This document shows, in pieces, positions 42,447 to 49,422 of a stretch of DNA of 64,000 nt. The notes beneath the pieces were generated by a model. That model had not been told where the DNA came from. It was given only the letters and a program-made list of their open reading frames with translations, and searched no databases. The number at the start of each line of letters is the position of its first letter. The stretch's first letter is position 1. This DNA is from Sphingobium baderi. Its GTDB lineage: Bacteria; Pseudomonadota; Alphaproteobacteria; Sphingomonadales; Sphingomonadaceae. The position numbers were made by a program, and so were the translations under genes. The DNA is taken from positions 3,118,501 to 3,182,500 of the forward strand of contig NZ_CP013264.1 of the NCBI RefSeq assembly GCF_001456115.1, read 5' to 3'.

Positions 42447-43273
42447 TGGTTCGCTCCTCTCGCAATGAGTTTCCCCAGAGTCATCGGGTCGGTCCGGATC
42501 ATTCGCCGGGAAGCCTGACGTGTCCGACCGGGATCGAACGGCCTGAGACGCCTGACAGGAAAGCGCTTCGCCTTGCGCGCGGCGAGGTCATCCCAGAGCC
42601 GAACCAGACCGCCTTTGCCGGTGATGGTCAGTTCCTGTCCGGGATTTGGGTGAGTGGACCAGCTATCGAACACCGCGCGCTCGAATTCCGGGATGGAGGC
42701 TGTCGTCAGCGCTTTTGGCCTTGGAATGTTGCCCCAGCAAAGTTGCCCATCGAGGTAAACATTGAGCACCGGCGAGTGCAGCACTGGAGTATCGATCCCG
42801 GGCCGCTCGTTTGCCGACAAGGCATAAACACCGAACCCTGATCGGGTCGCGATGAACAGATGCGGCGGATAAGGGACCGGCATGGTAGTTCGCGCTGCGA
42901 GCACCTGCAGGCCGGCGGGTGGAGTCGTAAGCGCGAAATATGCTGGGCGAACCTGGGCCGGGATCCACCATGCGAGCATGTCGGGATGCGCGACCAGCAC
43001 ATTGTCAGGCAGGAATTCGGGAAGAACGGTCCGCCCCAGGGCCTCGGTCCATTGACGTAGATGCGCGCGCGACAGCGATGTGCCCGCGCCGATAGTCGGT
43101 CGTCCCTCGTCGTCATGCTCGATCGCATGGATGCTGGCAAATGCCGCGGCACCCTCGCGAGTGGTGGCGTAGGGACTGGCGTTGCGGATCGGCTGGCTGC
43201 GGTAGAGGAGAATGGCGTTGGTCAGCGCCAGACCGCCGGCGGTGGCTTCGAACTGGGTGCTGTGGTCAGACAT
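42443..43273 (-). CDS. PRTRC-system protein B (E2-like fold)
   Basis: 276 residues. The stretch LHSPVLNVYLDGQLCWGN (His166 to Asn182, Cys179) resembles the E2 ubiquitin-conjugating motif HPN-x-Y-x-x-G-x-x-C. This supports assignment to the prokaryotic E2-like proteins described next to E1 and JAB genes. WWIPAQVRP and LWDDLAARKAK are also typical of PRTRC-B. It would take an activated ubiquitin-like protein from ThiF and pass it on. Transfer activity is inference; some bacterial E2-like proteins may not conjugate. Confidence 0.87.
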   Translation of the reverse strand: MSDHSTQFEATAGGLALTNAILLYRSQPIRNASPYATTREGAAAFASIHAIEHDDEGRPTIGAGTSLSRAHLRQWTEALGRTVLPEFLPDNVLVAHPDMLAWWIPAQVRPAYFALTTPPAGLQVLAARTTMPVPYPPHLFIATRSGFGVYALSANERPGIDTPVLHSPVLNVYLDGQLCWGNIPRPKALTTASIPEFERAVFDSWSTHPNPGQELTITGKGGLVRLWDDLAARKAKRFPVRRLRPFDPGRTRQASRRMIRTDPMTLGKLIARGANQ

Positions 43274-43284
43274 ATAAAGGAACC

Positions 43285-44388
43285 TCAGAGGTTGGCTGGG
43301 TCGAGCTGGATCAGGTCCTGGGCGGCAAGCAGGAAGCGCGCGCCGACACGCAAGGACGCCAACCAGTCATCGACTGGGACCGAATCCGGCAGAGGGCAGA
43401 AGCCGGCGATGTCCATGAAGCCGTATTCCATCCCGTGGCGCCCGACGTCATCGACCTCGCGCGCGAATTGCTCGACCGGAACGAGGGTCAGCGGGGGCAA
43501 TGTCGAGCATTCCTCGATGCCGGGGAGATACTCGTAGGCAATCTGGAGATCGAAGCGCCAGGCGTTGCGCTCCGGCCGAAGCTTCCCAAGGGCCGCATGC
43601 GCCTTGCGAAGTTCCTCCAGTTTCCGGCGCAAACCGTTCGGAAGTTCCGCCGATGCCCCCGCGTTTTTCGCGATCATCCATTCGGGCCGACGAGACTCCA
43701 TATTGGATGGCAGAGTGAGTTCGTCGAGATACTCAGGATCCACGCCCTGATATTCGGTGATCCACTGCCGCGCGGTTTCATCGTCGGTCGCGCCGTCCCA
43801 ATAATACATGGAGATTTCATCGAAGAGATCATCGTAGCCGAAGATCGGAAGGGCGCGCGCCAGCATATCGTCCAGGGCTTTGTAGGCCGCGGCGCGCCAG
43901 GGAATGGGTGCATCGCTGTCTTCGATCCACCCGAGCTCCAGTTGCCCCATGCTGTCGCAGATCACCGCGATCGCCGGCGGATAGTCTTCCTCGCCGTGAA
44001 GAACCACGACCCTGAAGTCAGCGAATTCGACGGAGCCGAGAATGTCGAGCACCGCCTTGTCGAACACCCGTTCGATGCGCTGGCGCGCCTCGGCGCGGGT
44101 ATAGCGTTTGGCCGTCGTTTCCCGAGACGCAGCCCAACGGCCTATCAGCTTATGATGAGGCGCCAGCGGAGCATCGAAGTGGGCGGGAATGTCGCCGGAC
44201 AGCGCGACGACGCGTCCCGCGAGGTCAGCCGAGGGGTGGAAGGCGCAGGCCCGGCGGCGGCGGGAGCGGCCTGGGAGCGTTGCTCCTGCTGTCCCCGGAG
44301 GCGAGGAGGATGCGCGCGTGGAGCGCCTGAGTCTGCTCGCTGCAGATTGGTTGGGTGAAGTCGGATGTGACGCCATTGCCGGGTTCAA
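43285..44388 (-). CDS. PRTRC-system protein F (5' end uncertain, possible frameshift)
   Basis: Up to 367 residues are open from a TTG at 44388, or 363 from the ATG at 44376. The convincing protein begins near ACAFHPSADLAGRVVALSGD and runs to the end, with EEDYPPAIAVICDS, FGYDDLFDEISMYYWDG and FMDIAGFCPLPDS, matching PRTRC-F by position and content. The first 55-60 residues are very Ser/Arg/Pro-rich and look like an out-of-frame reading. A better N-terminus lies in another frame (44225-44452), so the gene may be frameshifted. Its role in the cassette is unknown. Confidence 0.8.
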   Translation of the reverse strand: MNPAMASHPTSPNQSAASRLRRSTRASSSPPGTAGATLPGRSRRRRACAFHPSADLAGRVVALSGDIPAHFDAPLAPHHKLIGRWAASRETTAKRYTRAEARQRIERVFDKAVLDILGSVEFADFRVVVLHGEEDYPPAIAVICDSMGQLELGWIEDSDAPIPWRAAAYKALDDMLARALPIFGYDDLFDEISMYYWDGATDDETARQWITEYQGVDPEYLDELTLPSNMESRRPEWMIAKNAGASAELPNGLRRKLEELRKAHAALGKLRPERNAWRFDLQIAYEYLPGIEECSTLPPLTLVPVEQFAREVDDVGRHGMEYGFMDIAGFCPLPDSVPVDDWLASLRVGARFLLAAQDLIQLDPANL

Positions 44389-44452
44389 TCCATTCGATGA
44401 GCGTTTTGCGAACGGCGGACGGGATCGCGGCGCTGCTGCTGCTGCGCGCCAC
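44225..44452 (-). pseudogene. Probable true N-terminal part of PRTRC-F in a different frame
   Basis: A GTG at 44452 lies 2 bases after the PRTRC-C stop codon and opens 75 codons with a natural composition (VRKTLIEWIEPGNGVTSDFT, QALHARILLASGDSR). It ends at a stop shortly after entering the proline-rich run encoded by CCGCCGCCGCCGGG-like DNA, where the PRTRC-F frame becomes convincing. One extra base in that run would explain both observations. It may be a real mutation, a sequencing error or programmed slippage. Confidence 0.55.
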
Positions 44453-44454
44453 GG

Positions 44455-44661
44455 TCAGCCCTTCGTGCCGACGGCGCGCCGGTATTCGGTGACGTGGGCG
44501 CCGCCCGACACGCCGGCATCGACCATCTCGGCGTTGAGAACCGCAGGGTAGAGGGTCGCGTGGTAGGCGCGCAGACTGTCGGGATCGTTGGCGAGATGCG
44601 GCGGAACCGGAAGGTCGATGCCGTCATAACGGTACGCGCGGGTGAGATGATTGATCTGCAT
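44455..44661 (-). CDS. PRTRC-system protein C (ubiquitin-like)
   Basis: 68 residues beginning MQINHLTRAYRYDGIDLPVP and ending YRRAVGTKG. The short beta-strand, helix, beta-strand pattern and the conserved GTKG end are those of PRTRC-C, a family placed with prokaryotic ubiquitin-like proteins. The terminal glycine is what an E1-like enzyme would activate, although it is not a Gly-Gly. The ATG at 44661 follows GAGTTTTCCC rather than a strong ribosome binding site, and the gene lies 49 bases after protein E. Confidence 0.85.
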   Translation of the reverse strand: MQINHLTRAYRYDGIDLPVPPHLANDPDSLRAYHATLYPAVLNAEMVDAGVSGGAHVTEYRRAVGTKG

Positions 44662-44710
44662 GAGGGAAAACTCCCGGCTTGGGTCGTGGCGAGATTTGGG
44701 CGGAGTTCGG

Positions 44711-45148
44711 TCAGAACAGGGTGGCGGGTTGGTCCGGTTTGGCATCGACCGGCGGAGTGACCGAGTGCTGGAGCTTCGGGGGACTGGCGGGCGGCGTCGA
44801 CTTTGCCGTCGCGGCCTTCGTCGCAGCCTTGGCCTTCGCAGCTTCCGCAGCGGCGACCCTTGCGTCCTCGGCCGCCTGGCGCTGATCGGCGATCTGGTCG
44901 GCGAGGGTCTTGCGCGTGGCGATGAGCTGGCCGAGCGCGCCGTCCGCGCCGCGGCCAAGTTCCGCATCGATCTCCGCGGCAGTTGCCGTGATCGATATCG
45001 GGCGGGTCTCGCCGGATTCGAGACTGTGTTTCGCGCCCACCGCCTTGCGGGGGATCACGGTCAGCGTGACGGTATCGTCAGGGCTGGCGACAAGATCGAA
45101 ACCGAGCGAATAGTTGGCGAGAAGCGGGAGCAGGTTGGAAATCAACAT
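44711..45148 (-). CDS. PRTRC-system protein E
   Basis: 145 residues from the ATG at 45148 (MLISNLLPLLANYSLGFDLV). A beta-rich N-terminal domain with VTLTVIPRKAVGAKHSLE and ISITATAAEIDAEL is followed by a long alanine/lysine-rich helix (ADQIADQRQAAEDARVAAA) and a proline-rich tail. This matches PRTRC-E in layout and place in the operon. AAGGATTCACGCCC precedes the start. Function is unknown; it could be a scaffold or DNA-associated partner of the ParB protein. Confidence 0.85.
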   Translation of the reverse strand: MLISNLLPLLANYSLGFDLVASPDDTVTLTVIPRKAVGAKHSLESGETRPISITATAAEIDAELGRGADGALGQLIATRKTLADQIADQRQAAEDARVAAAEAAKAKAATKAATAKSTPPASPPKLQHSVTPPVDAKPDQPATLF

Positions 45149-45185
45149 GGGCGTGAATCCTTGTCTGGAAGGGCGAGGATGCCGG

Positions 45186-46835
45186 TCAGGCGGCGATTTG
45201 CGGGATGGGAGCTTCGATCGGCTGGGCAGCGCGATCCGGGGGCGGTCCATAGGCGCCATCGAGCGTCATCGCGCTCGGTAGGCGTCCCGCCCAATCGAAC
45301 CCGATGCGATTGAGCATGCCGGTAACAAGCTCGGTCTTTTTCGATGCGAGCAGCTTGGCGAACCGTTTCTCGCCGACATGCGCGATCAGGCCGCATTCCT
45401 GGGCGATGAACTTGAGCTCTTCCTTGGTGTAGCGTTCGAGAAAGGCCTGATCGACTTGCCACGTCTCGCGCAGGTCGACCTCGAACACTCTCGCAAGGTC
45501 CGCGACATGATCGAAGCTGAGCACATCCTTGGCGTAAGCGCCGCCAATGACGGCCAGCACGTTGGCGGCTCGTGCATCGGCAAGCGCCCGGATTTCCGCT
45601 ATCTTGCCCTTGAAGTCGAGGTCCGGGAACGAGGCGCCGACGAGGATGCCGGCACGGGACGTCAGCGTGCCGGGCTTGATCTGCGAAAGCGTGCCCGACA
45701 TCGCCGCGACAAGGATCGTGGTCCGCGCGTGGACAGCATTGCCGGCGAGCGCACGGGCAAGCGCGGTTCGCCATGTCGCCTCGCGAAGCTCGACGGTTCG
45801 GGCCGCGATCGACCTGGCCGTGACAGTCGGTTTATGCGCCGACGACGCGGCCCGCACGATGTCGGCTGTGCGCGCCGGAGGAAGCTCGCGGCTTTCGACA
45901 GGAATGGATGATAGCGCGCCGTTTTCTGGTTGCGGCTGGATATCCATCGACTGTGCGGGTTTGTCCGTGACATCGTCCTGTTCCTCACCATCTGCATCAT
46001 CGACGACAGTGGGCATCGCGTTCCTTGCCGCTTTCGCGGCGCGTTCCTCCTCCTCGAAACGGATCACTTCGGCGGCTTCGGTCTTGAGCTTGAAGCAACC
46101 CGGATTGGTGCAATGGCCATCGTCGACATGGGTTTCGAAAAGGACCTGCTGCGCGGCCGAGTTGAACGGACAGGTGGCACATTCGGTCTTATCGAAGCAC
46201 GCGCTGGCGAGACTATGCGTGATGCGCATGAGTTCCTTGCGCGTATCGTTCACGTCGAGGTTCAGACGCAGGATCGTTTCGAGCGCCGTGTCCTGCTTGT
46301 CCTTGGGGATGACGGCGAGCAGTTCGGCGTGCCCGACCTTGATCCGGCGCTCATCAAGCGCGGTTTTGGCGGCCTCGGTGAGTTCAGCGAGCGCCAGGCG
46401 GCGATCGAGCTTGGTGCGGGACCAGGCCAATCGCCATGCGGCCTCGGCGCGGTCGCCCTTGCACGCCGCGAGAACACGGACGGCAGCATCGGCCTGCTCC
46501 GTCTCCGAGGTATCGTCGCGCACCTCATTTTCATCGATCGCGGCTTCAAGCGCCTCCTGGTCTGTCATCTCGTGGATGATGACCGGCACTTCTCCATCGG
46601 GCCCGAACACCTCGAGGGCAGCCCTATACCTACGGCCGCCGCAAATAATGACATATTTGCCCTCGGCATCCTGAGCCGGTCGCAGCAGCATGGGTTGCAG
46701 CATTCGTCCGCGCAGACGGAACGATTCTACGAGTTCCTCGTGCTTTTTCCGATCGAAATAGCGTCGGGGATTATATCCCGGCTCGATCCTGGAGAGCGGC
46801 AGCGTGGAGGGATAGCTCGGTTGTGGCGAGGTCAA
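45186..46835 (-). CDS. PRTRC-system ParB-family protein
   Basis: 549 residues. The N-terminal ParB/Srx nuclease-like domain shows LPLSRIEPGYNPRRYFD, IICGGRRYRAA (the GGRRY CTP-binding box) and AIDENEVRDD, followed by a HTH region (WRLAWSRTKLDRRLALAEL). Residues about 215-250 hold a cysteine/histidine group with CATCPFNSAAQQ and HCTNPGCFKLK, probably binding a metal. The C-terminal third is unique to PRTRC-type ParB. It may load on a centromere-like site or act on DNA; no ParA gene is in the window, which is unusual for partition. Confidence 0.9.
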   Translation of the reverse strand: MTSPQPSYPSTLPLSRIEPGYNPRRYFDRKKHEELVESFRLRGRMLQPMLLRPAQDAEGKYVIICGGRRYRAALEVFGPDGEVPVIIHEMTDQEALEAAIDENEVRDDTSETEQADAAVRVLAACKGDRAEAAWRLAWSRTKLDRRLALAELTEAAKTALDERRIKVGHAELLAVIPKDKQDTALETILRLNLDVNDTRKELMRITHSLASACFDKTECATCPFNSAAQQVLFETHVDDGHCTNPGCFKLKTEAAEVIRFEEEERAAKAARNAMPTVVDDADGEEQDDVTDKPAQSMDIQPQPENGALSSIPVESRELPPARTADIVRAASSAHKPTVTARSIAARTVELREATWRTALARALAGNAVHARTTILVAAMSGTLSQIKPGTLTSRAGILVGASFPDLDFKGKIAEIRALADARAANVLAVIGGAYAKDVLSFDHVADLARVFEVDLRETWQVDQAFLERYTKEELKFIAQECGLIAHVGEKRFAKLLASKKTELVTGMLNRIGFDWAGRLPSAMTLDGAYGPPPDRAAQPIEAPIPQIAA

Positions 46836-47853
46836 GGCTCGTCTCCTGTGTGGATTGTAGCAGGTTCGCGTTCAGGACTGGCTGGGTGCCCATGCCGCTG
46901 CGCGTGTCCGAATGCGCGGGACGCGGCCGATCATCAGCCTGCATTCCGCAACCATCTCCCTCCCCCCCTCCCTTCGCCCGGTACAGATCGTTCCAGTCAT
47001 TGAAGCCCGGCGGTGGTGGCAGCGCCTCGATCGATCGGCCGTCTCGCGCATGGGCATGTTTTGCCCGCGCCGCGCCGCGCCGTCCGGAAAGGTCGTTGTC
47101 ATGGAGGAGGAAGAGGCGCTCCACCCGCTCCGGAACAGTGACCAAGGGGAAGCGGTCGGCGCCAAGCGCGGCCCAGACGGGGATGCCCAGCAGCAAATGG
47201 GCGGACCAGGCGGTCTCCCAGCCTTCAGCCAGCCCCAGCACATCGGTGGCGGCTCCGAAGCGGACCGTGCCGCCATAGGGGCGGCCGAGCATCAATTTGG
47301 GCGGATCGAGATCAGTCGCCGGTAATCCGGTGCGGGGATCAAGGAACAGGCGTTCGAGCGCTATAACGCCGGTGTCGGCTTCGATGGCGGCCAGTAGCGC
47401 GGGACGAAAACGGACGTCGACGCCGCGGCCAAGCGGCACATGATCATGGTAGCGCAAAACCGGATGCGTTCCGTTGAAGCCGCGCGTCGCCATATAGACG
47501 CTCACCGCGATGTCGGTGACAGGGCGCGCCTCCTCCCAGAGCGAACGAATTCGGCCGGCCAACCGTCGCTCACTGCCATCTGCGCGTGTGAATTCCGTTT
47601 CAGCATCGGCTGTCGGGATAGGCCGCCTGTCGCTGCGCAGCGCGCGGATGACATCAATCGTGGAACAGCCGGCAAAGCATTTGAACAATATGCTATGCTC
47701 GCCGACCCGGACCGACAGGCTCGGACGATGGTCGTCATGGGCAGGACAACGGCACATCGCGCCCGATGGCTTCCATGCTCCACCAAGTGATTTGACAATA
47801 TTGGCGGCAGCGGCATGCAGGCGCGGATCGGCGCTCGTGCGCGACAGGGCCAT
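46771..47853 (-). CDS. Primase-like zinc-finger/Toprim protein
   Basis: 360 residues from the ATG at 47853, about 65 bases overlapping the ParB start at its 3' end. An N-terminal zinc-finger-like block with CRCPAHDDHRPSLSV and FKCFAGC resembles the CHC2 finger of DnaG. A Toprim-like core follows, with LAEGWETAWSAHL (Glu) and LFLLHDNDLSGRRGA (Asp-Asn-Asp). These are features of plasmid and phage primase-like proteins (DUF7146/Toprim type). It may prime conjugal strand synthesis or vegetative replication. The C-terminal 60 residues look unstructured. Confidence 0.78.
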   Translation of the reverse strand: MALSRTSADPRLHAAAANIVKSLGGAWKPSGAMCRCPAHDDHRPSLSVRVGEHSILFKCFAGCSTIDVIRALRSDRRPIPTADAETEFTRADGSERRLAGRIRSLWEEARPVTDIAVSVYMATRGFNGTHPVLRYHDHVPLGRGVDVRFRPALLAAIEADTGVIALERLFLDPRTGLPATDLDPPKLMLGRPYGGTVRFGAATDVLGLAEGWETAWSAHLLLGIPVWAALGADRFPLVTVPERVERLFLLHDNDLSGRRGAARAKHAHARDGRSIEALPPPPGFNDWNDLYRAKGGGEGDGCGMQADDRPRPAHSDTRSGMGTQPVLNANLLQSTQETSLDLATTELSLHAAALQDRAGI

Positions 47854-48036
47854 GGGAGAAACTCCAGCATAGGAAAACTCCCTCGCCCCACCCCTCCTTC
47901 TCTTCAGGCCGCGGCCGATACTTGCTGACAGCGTGATCTCAGCTCGGATCAACGGGCAGCGCGTCCCGGTTTTACCGGCGCAGCGCTTCGCGCTACGCCG
48001 ACCTATTTACCGACCAATGATACCGACGCTGAACTT

Positions 48037-48534
48037 CTACCGCCGGAAGCGCCGGACGCCGTCTATCGCAATGCAGAACGGGACTGCCTGCCGGGCCCCG
48101 TCTGGAGCGTCGCCGCATTTGCGGGCACAGTCGTGACAGGTTTGCGCATATCCGGACAGCAAGGTCTGGAAACACGCATCCATCTTATCCTGCCCGGCAG
48201 CGGTCAGCCGGACATATATCCGGCGTTTATCGAAGGGATCAGGGAAGCGCTCGACTATGCCTTGCGCCTCCATCTCGGCAAGGCATCGCCGGCCGGTCAT
48301 CTCAGATGCTTTTGACGCGAGGCAGAAGCTGGTGAGTGAAGTCTTCAATCCCTGGCTGTCGCGCCAATAGAGATCGAGCAGCATTTCGCATCCTGGGTCG
48401 GCGCATAGAGAGCCGAACATGGTGGCCGACGCCGCTCTTGCGCTGATGATCGACCTGCATAGTGGCGCGAAGACAGCCGGACGGCCTGTCTCCTCCAGCA
48501 TGGGTTCAATTCGGGCTTCGTGTCGCATGGGCAT
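48037..48534 (-). CDS. MarR-like winged-helix regulator
   Basis: 165 residues from the ATG at 48534 (MPMRHEARIEPM), with GGAGAGCGA just before it. The winged-helix core is visible: LTSFCLASKASEMTGRRCLAEMEAQGIVER and DPFDKRRIYVRLTAAGQDKM, the wing and dimer helix of MarR-type proteins. Unusual features are many cysteines, among them CADPGCEM and CHDCARKCG near the C-terminus, which suggest a metal or redox response. It is isolated between the primase-like gene and a long empty gap; its targets are unknown. Confidence 0.75.
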   Translation of the reverse strand: MPMRHEARIEPMLEETGRPAVFAPLCRSIISARAASATMFGSLCADPGCEMLLDLYWRDSQGLKTSLTSFCLASKASEMTGRRCLAEMEAQGIVERFPDPFDKRRIYVRLTAAGQDKMDACFQTLLSGYAQTCHDCARKCGDAPDGARQAVPFCIAIDGVRRFRR

Positions 48535-48922
48535 TCGCTCTCCATCCCATTCGGGGGCATCGGGCAAACCGCGCCGATGCCCTATGTCTGCTTGCCCCCC
48601 GCTAACCGAACAAAACGCTCCAACAGGCTATCATCATGGAATTTCACCATTCGGCAATGTGACTTTTGGAGGGGAATTTCATCGCGGAAATGGTTAACAT
48701 CAAAGGACATTCCCACGCCCCTGCCATCACTGCGCGAGAAAACCTGTGTGGCACCGCGAAGTCATGACAAAATATCTGGCAGCAATGCCGTCTGTTTCAT
48801 GGTGGGATGGCCCATCTTCCGCAGCTGGTTTTTCTGACGGAGCCTCGTAGCTGAACCTTGTTCACCTGCGGCGACCATGCGACTATACTGATATGCCCAA
48901 AGCAAATGAGCCGGAATGATCC
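48535..48922. other. 388-base intergenic region without a supported gene
   Basis: Divergent region between the MarR-like gene and the small plus-strand gene at 48923. Short frames exist but have no start signal or normal codon pattern. A TATACT sequence at about 48892-48897, about 25 bases upstream of that gene, is a possible -10 element, with only a weak -35 (TTCACC) 17 bases before it. The bases around it are more AT-rich than the surrounding DNA. Confidence 0.4.
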
Positions 48923-49261
48923 ATGTCTGACGAGGAGATGAAGCTCACACCGGAAATGCGCCAGACGATGGCGGAGCCCGATCCCACGGTTCTTGCCATA
49001 GAAAAGCTCATCCATGCCGCCAAAGGGGACGATAAAAAGATCGAAAAAATCGTGCGCGGATATTTGCGCAATGCGATTTTCGTTTTCCAAGGCCACATGG
49101 TGAGACGCGCGTTGCGTGATCTCGATCTCAAACAAGATGAACTGAGCGATGAACTGCTGGCACAGATCGCCGCCGATACAGGCGGATATATGGGCAAGTT
49201 TCGAGATTGGCTTCTCATCGAACTGAACCGCGCCAACGTGAAGCCAAAGTCGACAAATTAG
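48923..49261 (+). CDS. Hypothetical helical protein
   Basis: 112 residues, almost entirely helical and charged (LAIEKLIHAAKGDDKKIEKI, ALRDLDLKQDELSDELLAQI). It has no membrane segment or recognised family. It starts MSDEEMKLTPEMRQTMAEP, with ATGAGCCGGAATGA upstream and no strong ribosome binding site. It converges on the TonB receptor gene; the 160 bases between the two genes hold a weak ACGGAA/TTCCGT hairpin. Confidence 0.6.
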   Translation: MSDEEMKLTPEMRQTMAEPDPTVLAIEKLIHAAKGDDKKIEKIVRGYLRNAIFVFQGHMVRRALRDLDLKQDELSDELLAQIAADTGGYMGKFRDWLLIELNRANVKPKSTN

Positions 49262-49422
49262 CGTGCGCTCTGAGCCCGAAAGGCAAGAAGCGTACGGAAC
49301 CCATCCGGCAGCATTTCCGTAGGATATTTAGGGTAACGGAGGGCAAATTGGCGCACCGCAAATCAAGAACTTGCTTCCCCTGCTTACCCCGAAGGTTCGG
49401 TTTTACACCAACAAGGAAGCAG

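Noticed and set aside
48520..48837. A 105-codon plus-strand frame in the gap after the MarR-like gene
   Set aside because: It starts inside the MarR-like gene, has unusual composition and no upstream signal.
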